From Coriobacteriaceae bacterium AM100-PB1-1D-6A (lineage in GTDB: Bacteria > Actinomycetota > Coriobacteriia > Coriobacteriales > Coriobacteriaceae), in contig JAQDNC010000022.1 of the NCBI GenBank assembly GCA_027660625.1, forward strand, positions 1 through 19,868: a stretch of 19,868 nucleotides of DNA, given 5' to 3'. The translations under genes and the position numbers were made by a program. Positions 1 through 5,917 of this stretch are shown here, one piece after another (position 1 is the stretch's first letter; each line of letters opens with the position of its first letter). The notes beneath the pieces are model-generated. The model was not told the origin of the DNA and ran no database searches. It saw only the letters and a list, made by a program, of their open reading frames with translations.

Positions 1-35
1 GGCCGCGCGGCAAGGAGATATATTGCCAGACCGGA

Positions 36-60
36 GGGGCCCCGGGGGAGGGAATCTGGG
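36..60 (+). other. G-rich tract, possible G-quadruplex
   Basis: Four runs of three or more G lie at 36-39, 44-48, 50-52 and 58-60, separated by loops of 4, 1 and 5 nt, which fits the usual G-quadruplex pattern. The GGGGCCCC core could fold as a simple hairpin instead. It lies in the 156-nt stretch downstream of the phosphohexomutase gene, where I see no gene and no canonical terminator. The other weak features there are a small GCTC/GAGC hairpin (119-129) and a GACTG/CAGTC inverted repeat (92-109). Function unknown. Confidence 0.3.
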
Positions 61-156
61 CGCACACATTTCCTACACAACTATGCCTCTGACTGACGTT
101 TGCCAGTCGTTTGCTACCGCTCGCCGAGCACATCTTTATATAGAGAGGCCCCTTGG

Positions 157-1557
157 CTACAGCCGATATGCACCCCTGGCCAAAGCGCAGCCGGCATCCA
201 GCAGCTCATCACGCTCCTCCACCGAAAAGCCCTCGGCGTACACGCGCACCACCGGTTCGGTCCCGCTGGGACGGATCAGCAGCCAGGTGTCATCTTCAAA
301 TGCCAGACGCAAGCCATCCATATGACTTACGCTCTGCGGTACCTTGCCGCATATCGACTTGGGATTCACTCCGGGAAGCAGCGTGCGCAACGTCTCGGCA
401 TCCTCGGCCTCAAGGCGCAAATCTCGACGTCCGTAACTCGTCTTGCCAAAGCTCGCCTCGAGCTGATCGATAAGCACGCCCAAGGGCGCGCCGGTCTTGG
501 CCATGAGCTCGCACAAAATCAGGCAGGCAAGGATGCCGTCGCGCTCGGGCATGTGCGCGGCGATACCGATACCACCGGCCTCTTCACCGCCCACGAGAAC
601 GCCGCCCTTCTTCATCTCGGCGGCTATATATTTAAAACCGACGGGCTTGATGACCACGCGGCAGCCGAGCGCCTCGGCAATGCGACGCACAAGCGTGGAG
701 CATGAAAGGTTGACGACGACGCGTCCCTTCAGATCGCGATACTGGACCAAATCGCCCAAAACGAGCGCCATGATCTGATGTGGATGTATATATCTGCCGC
801 GCTCATCAACCGCGCCGATACGATCGGCGTCGCCATCAGTCACCAGACCGGCGCACGCCCCGTCTTCGACAACTGCGCGCTCACAAGCATCCACCCACGG
901 CTCGACCGGGTCGGGGCAGATATCTCCCCTATCGGTCGTCTCGTCGGCGTGAATCTCGTGGACTTCGACGCCAATCTCTCGAAGCAAGTCGGCAAGATAT
1001 CCCTGCGCAGCTCCGCCCATGGGGTCAACCACCACACGCATATGCGCGGCGCGAATGGCATCCGCGTCGACAAACGATGCCACCGCTCGCATATAGTCGG
1101 GAATGATATCTGCCGTGCGGTATTGCCCCTCAAGCCCCAGCGGCTCGGCGGCCATCGTCTCCTCGAGCTCTTCGATGACATCCTGGTTGGCCGTCGAGCC
1201 ATCACCCATCCGCAGCTTGAGGCATAGATAGCCCTGCGGATGATGTGAGCCCGTCACCATAAGCGCGCCGCATGCCTCGCCGTCATACGCAGCCGCCCAC
1301 GTAAGAGCGGGAGTCGGCACCGGTCGAGACACGAGCACGGCATCGAGCCCGTGGGCGGCAATCACGCCCGCCGCGAGCTCGGCGAACTCGCGCGCTTGCG
1401 GCCGAGTATCAAATCCTACATATACCGTTTTACCGGGATTCGTCTTTTGCCATAGCCTGCCGATAGCATCAGTGACACGAGCGACGTTGTTGATAGTAAA
1501 GTCTCCGTCGACGCGAGCTCGCCAACCGTCAGTTCCAAAGTGAATTATCGCGCACAC
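157..1557 (-). CDS. phosphoglucomutase/phosphomannomutase family protein
   Basis: A 466-aa alpha-D-phosphohexomutase, expected to move a phosphate between C1 and C6 of a hexose phosphate in the cytoplasm, supplying sugar-1-phosphates for polysaccharide or glycogen metabolism. All four family motifs are visible: the phosphoserine loop TGSHHP (residues 102-107, Ser104), the Mg2+ site DGDADR (241-246), the sugar loop GEEAGG (324-329) and the phosphate-binding RPSGTEP (429-435). The serine loop differs from the usual TASHNP and the sugar loop has Ala where Ser is common. I chose the GTG at 1557 because GAGG lies about 9 nt upstream and the protein then begins just before the conserved FGTDGWRA; an in-frame start at 1635 would add 26 residues unlike the family. 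Substrate (glucose, mannose or glucosamine phosphate) cannot be settled from sequence alone. Confidence 0.88.
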   Translation of the reverse strand: MCAIIHFGTDGWRARVDGDFTINNVARVTDAIGRLWQKTNPGKTVYVGFDTRPQAREFAELAAGVIAAHGLDAVLVSRPVPTPALTWAAAYDGEACGALMVTGSHHPQGYLCLKLRMGDGSTANQDVIEELEETMAAEPLGLEGQYRTADIIPDYMRAVASFVDADAIRAAHMRVVVDPMGGAAQGYLADLLREIGVEVHEIHADETTDRGDICPDPVEPWVDACERAVVEDGACAGLVTDGDADRIGAVDERGRYIHPHQIMALVLGDLVQYRDLKGRVVVNLSCSTLVRRIAEALGCRVVIKPVGFKYIAAEMKKGGVLVGGEEAGGIGIAAHMPERDGILACLILCELMAKTGAPLGVLIDQLEASFGKTSYGRRDLRLEAEDAETLRTLLPGVNPKSICGKVPQSVSHMDGLRLAFEDDTWLLIRPSGTEPVVRVYAEGFSVEERDELLDAGCALARGAYRL

Positions 1558-1581
1558 GCGCAGACACCTCGCAGTGTTTGG

Positions 1582-1610
1582 ATCATGGTACGCATGAGGT
1601 ATACCCGCAA
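1582..1610 (-). promoter_or_regulatory. possible promoter of phosphohexomutase gene
   Basis: On the minus strand TTGCGG (1605-1610) and CATGAT (1582-1587) are separated by 17 nt, about 25 nt upstream of the GTG start. Each hexamer matches 4 of 6 consensus bases. A separate promoter is expected because a terminator (1682-1705) lies between this gene and the homocysteine methyltransferase gene. Weak evidence. Confidence 0.3.
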
Positions 1611-1681
1611 CGGGCATCCGGCAAGCCGCCGGCACGCTCGTTCACCGTTTAGGCAAAAGCGTCGAGGTGCGCACCGCCAAC

Positions 1682-1705
1682 AAAAAACCGCCCCAGCGGG
1701 GGCGG
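1682..1705 (-). terminator. intrinsic terminator after mmuM
   Basis: The stem CCGCCCC (1688-1694) pairs with GGGGCGG (1699-1705) around a 4-nt loop. Read on the minus strand it is followed directly by six T (1687-1682). It lies 27 nt past the mmuM stop and ends the metalloregulator-mmuM unit. Confidence 0.85.
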
Positions 1706-1731
1706 TGATTCGATACTCCCATTTTCGGGTT

Positions 1732-2625
1732 CTATATATTGAGCGCATCTGCCATAGCGGCTGTCGTAACCGCCGTGGTTCCGCAGCAGCTGCCTACCAT
1801 TGCGGCGCCCGCCCGCTTCCACTCGACGCATGCGCGAGCGAAGGCTTCGGGGTCCTCATGCCACACGGGACCATCCTGTGTCTGAACCGGATTTCCCGCG
1901 TTGGGACGCACCGTGACGGGAGTAGTCGCCGATGCAACCATCCTGGACACCGCCGCGTTCGCGGCCGCAAGCGAACAGCAATTAACACCAACCGAGTTTG
2001 CGCCGTGTTTTTCGGCGTACAAAACGGCTGCCTCGATGTTGAGGCCATCGCCCAACAGGTCGCCTTTATCGTCAACGACAAAACTCACCAGGACAGGCAT
2101 ACCGTCGGCGGCATCTCGGGCGCCGGCAAGCATGGGCTGCAAATTACGGATAGACGTCACCGTCTCGATCAGCAGACCGTCAACACCAGCATTGAGCAAG
2201 GCGTGCGCTTGTTCGCGCGCAATGCCTCGGATTTCACGATACTCGGCAGAGTCCTCGGCAAACCACTCAATACAAATCGGGCCCATCGAGCCCAGCAGCA
2301 GCTGTGGGTGCGCCTGGCGAGCATCGTCGACGGCCCCGCGATTGACCTCCGCCACGGACGGCGCAATCTGGTCGTGCTTGAGGGCATAGCTTGATGCCTG
2401 AAAGGTGTTGGTAATGAGCACCTGCGCGCCGGCGGCGACATACAAGCGATGGATACGAGAAACGGTCTGCGGCTCTGCCAGATTCCAAAACGCCGGTGGA
2501 ATGTCGGCGGCATCGTACTCACTCAACAGAACACTGCCCATGGGGCCCTGCGCCAACAAGGTCTCGCTCGACAAGCGGCGCGTAAGTTCCTCGGCACCAA
2601 AGCGGTTGTAATAACTCGTATCCAT
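1732..2625 (-). CDS. mmuM: homocysteine S-methyltransferase family protein
   Basis: A 297-aa cytoplasmic enzyme of the betaine/homocysteine S-methyltransferase barrel family, which transfers a methyl group to homocysteine to make methionine. The length fits the stand-alone MmuM type rather than multidomain MetH. The zinc-thiolate ligands are visible: Cys216 in GVNC and the Cys280-Cys281 pair in GSCCGT. The substrate-barrel start GPMGSVL (residues 28-34) and the ITNTFQ segment (71-76) are also typical. The methyl donor, S-methylmethionine or another compound, cannot be read from sequence. The start ATG at 2625 lies 10 nt after the stop of the metalloregulator gene, so the two are probably cotranscribed. 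Its ribosome site is weak (only GCGGGA just upstream), which suggests translational coupling. ATATAT tracts lie at both gene ends. Confidence 0.85.
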   Translation of the reverse strand: MDTSYYNRFGAEELTRRLSSETLLAQGPMGSVLLSEYDAADIPPAFWNLAEPQTVSRIHRLYVAAGAQVLITNTFQASSYALKHDQIAPSVAEVNRGAVDDARQAHPQLLLGSMGPICIEWFAEDSAEYREIRGIAREQAHALLNAGVDGLLIETVTSIRNLQPMLAGARDAADGMPVLVSFVVDDKGDLLGDGLNIEAAVLYAEKHGANSVGVNCCSLAAANAAVSRMVASATTPVTVRPNAGNPVQTQDGPVWHEDPEAFARACVEWKRAGAAMVGSCCGTTAVTTAAMADALNI

Positions 2626-2635
2626 ATATATCCCG

Positions 2636-3058
2636 CTATTCCTCGACGCTGATTCCCTGCTTTTCGAGATAGGCGAGCCAGCGGTTCATCGTGTCCTCGG
2701 ATAGAGCATGCTCCATCATGCAGGCCTCGGAATCGGCTCGCTCAAATTCGACACCGAGCTCCTGAACCAAAAACGTGCGGACCAGACGATGGCGATACCA
2801 GATAGCCGAGCCGACCTCGCGCCCACGGTCAGTCAGGATAACTTTGCCGTAGTGAGACTGTTCGACAAGTTCAGATGCCTTGAGAGCCGAAACCGCCTTG
2901 TTGACCGATGCCTTCGAGACGCCAAGGCGCTGTGCGATATCGACCGACCGCACGCCGCCGGTCTCCCCATCTTCGCTTTCGATGCGAACCATGCACTCCA
3001 AGTAGTCTTCGTTCGCCACCGTTAGGTGTAGCTCGCGCGAGCTATTTGTCGTATCCAT
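2636..3058 (-). CDS. DtxR/MntR-like metal-dependent transcriptional regulator
   Basis: A 140-aa DNA-binding repressor of the DtxR/MntR family, expected to sense Mn2+ or Fe2+. The winged helix lies at residues about 15-80, with the recognition HTH near 38-62 and wing residues YGKVILT at 70-76. A dimerisation/metal region runs from about 85 to 130. Putative metal ligands are Asp18 and Glu21, His90, and the cluster Cys113, Glu116, His117. There is no C-terminal SH3-like domain, so the protein has the short MntR architecture. The ATG at 3058 is chosen because GAAGGGA lies 9 nt upstream; in-frame ATGs at 3064 and 3079 are alternatives, and the first of these sits too close to that site. It is divergent from pepT across a 120-nt region with a 20-bp palindrome, and is followed by mmuM. 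Confidence 0.85.
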   Translation of the reverse strand: MDTTNSSRELHLTVANEDYLECMVRIESEDGETGGVRSVDIAQRLGVSKASVNKAVSALKASELVEQSHYGKVILTDRGREVGSAIWYRHRLVRTFLVQELGVEFERADSEACMMEHALSEDTMNRWLAYLEKQGISVEE

Positions 3059-3089
3059 GAACATCCGTCCCTTCTGCACTCAATGGCTG

Positions 3090-3095
3090 ATTCTA
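3090..3095 (-). promoter_or_regulatory. predicted -10 element of metalloregulator gene
   Basis: TAGAAT on the minus strand (5 of 6 consensus bases) would place transcription start near 3083, about 25 nt before the ATG at 3058. With a 17-nt spacer the -35 position is 3113-3118, inside the palindrome at 3112-3131. The -35 itself is a poor match. Confidence 0.4.
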
Positions 3096-3111
3096 CCCCA
3101 TCCAAGCGTCG

Positions 3112-3131
3112 CGGTATGCCGCGGCATACCG
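3112..3131. promoter_or_regulatory. perfect 20-bp palindrome, probable operator
   Basis: The half-site CGGTATGCCG is followed by its exact reverse complement with no spacer. It is the only long perfect palindrome I noticed in the window. It lies between the divergent metalloregulator and pepT genes and covers the predicted -35 positions of both promoters. This is where a single dimeric repressor could control both genes. The half-site does not look like the classic DtxR box, so the binding protein is not certain, although the adjacent regulator is the obvious candidate. Confidence 0.6.
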
Positions 3132-3140
3132 TGCTAGAGT
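3132..3140 (+). promoter_or_regulatory. predicted extended -10 of pepT
   Basis: TGC followed by TAGAGT (3135-3140) forms an extended -10. It lies about 39 nt upstream of the pepT ATG. A 17-nt spacer puts the -35 at 3112-3117, at the edge of the palindrome, with no good consensus match there. Confidence 0.4.
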
Positions 3141-3178
3141 TCTTGTTGCACACGACGACCAAGATTGGAGCGATCTTT

Positions 3179-4426
3179 ATGGAAAACACCACCACGGACC
3201 CCGACGTCCTCGAGCGTTTTTTGCGCTATGTCCAGATCAACACGCAGTCCGAGGATGCCAACTGCGACCAGGTGCCGTCGAGCACCGTACAGTTCGACCT
3301 TGCCAACGTGCTTGCCGAAGAACTGCGCGAGCTGGGTGCAACCGATGCCCATGTAACCGAAAACGCCTATGTCTGCGCGCACATTCCCGCTAGCGCCGGT
3401 TCCGAGAATAAGCCCGCCCTGGGCCTGATCGCGCACCTCGATACCACCGAGGTCGCGCCGGGCGCCGGCGTAGCGCCGCACATCGTGCACTACGATGGCG
3501 GCGATCTGGTTTGCGGCATCGTCGACGGCAAGCCCGTGTCCATGAGCACCGCCAAACTTCCTGCCCTCAACAACCTGGTGGGTGAGGACCTTGTCTGCAC
3601 CGACGGAACTACGCTGCTGGGCGCCGACGACAAGGCGGGTGTCGCCGAAATCATGGCGCTTGTCGCACGCATCGCGCAGGATCCCTCCCTGCCCCATCCC
3701 GCGCTCGGCATTTGCTTCTGCCCGGACGAGGAAATCGGTCACGGTGCCGAGCTGTTGGATATCGAGGCCTTCGGCTGCAAGTACGCTTACACGGTCGACG
3801 GCGGTCCGGTTGGCGAGCTTGAGTGGGAGTGCTTCAACGCCGCCGAGGCAACCGTTCGCTTTGAGGGCCAGTCCATTCACCCCGGCGACGCCAAGGGGCG
3901 CATGGTCAACGCGGGCAACCTGTTCTGCGACTTCAACGCCCTGCTCCCCTACGAGCAGCGCCCGGAATACACCGAGGGCTACGAGGGCTTCTATCACCTT
4001 GAGGGCGTCTCGGCAACGGTCGACCATGCCACGGCGCGCTATATCGTCCGTGATCACGATGCCGCCAAGTTCCAGCAGAAACTCGAGCTGATGAATGCCG
4101 CCGCCGCACTGCTCAACCAGCGACTGGGCGAGGAGCGCGTAACGGTCGAGATTAAGCAGCAGTATCGAAATATGGCCGAGATCGTTCGTGACTATCCCGA
4201 GCTTATTGATGTTGCCAAGGAAGCCTACCTTGCCTGCGGCGTTGAGCCCCAAGTACTGCCGATTCGCGGCGGCACCGACGGCGCACAGCTGTCGTTCCGC
4301 GGCCTGCCCTGCCCCAACCTCTCGACAGGCGGCTACTGTTACCACGGCGTCAACGAGTTTGTCCCGGTCAGCTCGCTCGTCAAGATGACCGACGTCCTGC
4401 AGGAGCTCGTCGCCCGTTTCGCATAA
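3179..4426 (+). CDS. pepT: peptidase T (tripeptide aminopeptidase)
   Basis: A 415-aa cytoplasmic M20-family zinc aminopeptidase that removes the N-terminal residue from tripeptides; the E. coli enzyme is about 408 aa. Two-zinc ligands are visible in order: His86 and catalytic Asp88 in HLDTTEVAPG, bridging Asp150 in LLGADDKAG, general-base Glu184 and ligand Glu185 in CPDEEIG, Asp207 in YTVDGGP, and His389 near the C terminus in GGYCYHGVNEF. The dimerisation lid domain lies at roughly 215-330. The ATG at 3179 is preceded by GGAG with about 8 nt spacing; an in-frame ATG at 3083 would add 32 unrelated residues and run through the predicted promoter. It is the only plus-strand gene here and is likely monocistronic, ending in the terminator at 4456-4489. 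Confidence 0.95.
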   Translation: MENTTTDPDVLERFLRYVQINTQSEDANCDQVPSSTVQFDLANVLAEELRELGATDAHVTENAYVCAHIPASAGSENKPALGLIAHLDTTEVAPGAGVAPHIVHYDGGDLVCGIVDGKPVSMSTAKLPALNNLVGEDLVCTDGTTLLGADDKAGVAEIMALVARIAQDPSLPHPALGICFCPDEEIGHGAELLDIEAFGCKYAYTVDGGPVGELEWECFNAAEATVRFEGQSIHPGDAKGRMVNAGNLFCDFNALLPYEQRPEYTEGYEGFYHLEGVSATVDHATARYIVRDHDAAKFQQKLELMNAAAALLNQRLGEERVTVEIKQQYRNMAEIVRDYPELIDVAKEAYLACGVEPQVLPIRGGTDGAQLSFRGLPCPNLSTGGYCYHGVNEFVPVSSLVKMTDVLQELVARFA

Positions 4427-4455
4427 GACTGGCTGCATGAGCCCAAGAGACGAAT

Positions 4456-4489
4456 CGCCCCGTCCTCAACCGAGAACGGGGCGTTTTTT
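4456..4489 (+). terminator. intrinsic terminator of pepT
   Basis: The stem CGCCCCGT (4456-4463) pairs with ACGGGGCG (4476-4483), with inner CTC/GAG pairing in the loop, and is followed by six T (4484-4489). It begins about 30 nt after the pepT stop. Confidence 0.88.
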
Positions 4490-4565
4490 GGTGCAAGAAA
4501 AGTAGTCGGCATCGCAGGTTGAGCCAACGTCAGCGAGCGACGTCCAGAGCGAACAAGTTGGCATG

Positions 4566-4607
4566 AAAAAGGCAGGGCATTGACCTTCTGGTCATGCCCT
4601 GCCTTTT
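4566..4607 (-). terminator. intrinsic terminator of LCP gene, bidirectional in form
   Basis: The arm GGCAGGGCAT (4571-4580) pairs with ATGCCCTGCC (4594-4603), extended inward by GACC/GGTC around a 4-nt loop. There are five A on the left (five T on the minus strand) and four T on the right. It lies about 75 nt past the LCP stop, and can also act as a back-up for pepT transcripts on the plus strand. Confidence 0.8.
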
Positions 4608-4649
4608 GAATGACAAATTGTCGCCTTGGGCGGCGCGCAGCGTCGAGCC

Positions 4650-4676
4650 GTTACGCGGGCTGGTAAGCCCGCGTAA
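4650..4676 (-). other. perfect 12-bp hairpin directly after LCP stop
   Basis: GTTACGCGGGCT (4650-4661) and AGCCCGCGTAAC (4666-4676 plus the shared edge base) form an uninterrupted GC-rich stem around a short loop, a few nt past the stop codon of the LCP gene. No T tract follows on the minus strand, so it is not a classic terminator. It may stabilise the transcript end. Confidence 0.5.
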
Positions 4677-4678
4677 CC

Positions 4679-5905
4679 CTAGTAGTTGGCTTCGTAGCCG
4701 TTGCCGTCACCGGTGGGCTCTTCGTAGTAATCGGAGCCGTCGCTCGAATCGTCGGAATCGTCCGAGCCACCCGACGAGGTCGCGGTGCCATATGCGTAGT
4801 CCTCGGACGTATTGTTGTTGAGGTCACCGATCGTGGAGCTGGAGCCGTCTGAAAGGCCCATGGTGTTGGGGCCCTTGGGATCCTCACCGGCGTCGACGCG
4901 GGCCATCATTTCCTTAAGCTCGTCTTCGTAGACAAAGACATAGCTCACGCCGTCGATCATAGTGCTGTCGTCAGCATACGAAGGCAGGTTGGCCGAGTAG
5001 ATGCCCTCGACATCCATGCCGCGCATGGCATTAACCGTGGAGACGATATCCTGAACGCTCATATCGGTTACGAGCATATCGGACAGCGAATTAACCAGGC
5101 CAAAGATCTTTGTGGCATCGAAGTTATTGAGAATCTGGTTGGCAAGGGCGCCAAGCACCTGACGCTGATGGCGCATGCGCGTGTAATCGCCGTCGGCATA
5201 GGTGTAGCGGCAGCGGGCATAGGTAAGGGCAGTAGCGCCGTCCATATGCTGCTGACCAGCGGTAATCTTAATATCCAGGTGCTCGGGATCGTCGACGTCG
5301 TCGGTCGCGTTGATGTCGATACCGCCAACCGAATCAATAAGCGACTGCATGCCGTCAAAGCTGACCTCGGCATAGTGAGAAATCTGCACGCCGCACAGCT
5401 CGTTGACCGCCTGGACCATGGCCTCGGCGCCGCCAACGGTGTGGCAGGCGTTGATCTTCATGGTCTCGCCCTTGTACACGACCTTGGTGTCGCGCGGAAC
5501 GGAAATGAGCGTCGCCTGCTTTTGCGTGGGGTCGATGCGTGCCAGGATAATCGAGTCGGCACGATACGTATCCTCGCCCGGACGACCGTCGGTACCAAGA
5601 AGCAACACGTAGAACGGATCTTTTGCCTCATTGGTATCGACCAGAATCTGGCGCAGGTTGTTGGTAATGACATTGGAGTCGCCAAGCTTGCCCATGATAG
5701 TGGCAAACCACAGACCCGCAGCAGTCGTGGCGCTCAGCAGCACGCCGAGTACGGCGATGAGAGCTACGCGGCGAACCGTGCGGCCGCGACGGCGCTGACG
5801 GGCGCGCTCGGAATAGCGTGCGACATTGTCGCGGCTGTAGATCTTGGCCTGCGCACCAGTCGAGGGTCTTCGGGTGTTATCCGCTAGGGGTTTCTTGTTA
5901 AACAT
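4679..5905 (-). CDS. LytR-CpsA-Psr (LCP) family cell-wall glycopolymer ligase
   Basis: A 408-aa membrane-anchored enzyme of the LCP family, which attaches glycopolymers from lipid carriers to peptidoglycan outside the cell. A basic cytoplasmic N terminus (residues 1-45, with RQRRRGRTVRR at 37-47) precedes one transmembrane helix (about 46-70). The extracellular LCP domain (about 95-300) carries the Arg/Asp residues that bind the pyrophosphate lipid: YRADSIILAR (114-123), SVPRDT (135-140), and YARCRY with the MRHQRQ segment (229-249). A 55-residue acidic, Ser/Asp/Gly/Asn-rich tail (about 353-408) follows and looks disordered. The ATG at 5905 lies 12 nt after murA's stop with AGG 6 nt upstream; an in-frame TTG two codons earlier is possible. 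It is likely cotranscribed with murA, so peptidoglycan precursor synthesis and glycopolymer attachment are linked. Confidence 0.9.
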   Translation of the reverse strand: MFNKKPLADNTRRPSTGAQAKIYSRDNVARYSERARQRRRGRTVRRVALIAVLGVLLSATTAAGLWFATIMGKLGDSNVITNNLRQILVDTNEAKDPFYVLLLGTDGRPGEDTYRADSIILARIDPTQKQATLISVPRDTKVVYKGETMKINACHTVGGAEAMVQAVNELCGVQISHYAEVSFDGMQSLIDSVGGIDINATDDVDDPEHLDIKITAGQQHMDGATALTYARCRYTYADGDYTRMRHQRQVLGALANQILNNFDATKIFGLVNSLSDMLVTDMSVQDIVSTVNAMRGMDVEGIYSANLPSYADDSTMIDGVSYVFVYEDELKEMMARVDAGEDPKGPNTMGLSDGSSSTIGDLNNNTSEDYAYGTATSSGGSDDSDDSSDGSDYYEEPTGDGNGYEANY

Positions 5906-5917
5906 AGGCAACCTGCA

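Noticed and set aside
23..325. Plus-strand frame with TTG start after AAGGAG at the left edge
   Set aside because: The ribosome site looks good, but most of the frame runs antisense into the phosphohexomutase gene and the peptide is Ser/Arg-rich with no domain.
157..1635. Longer form of the phosphohexomutase starting at 1635
   Set aside because: The extra 26 residues do not fit the family and cover the predicted promoter; GTG at 1557 has a good ribosome site.
3134..4438. 434-codon minus-strand frame opposite pepT
   Set aside because: Antisense to a clear pepT; the composition reflects the reversed codons.
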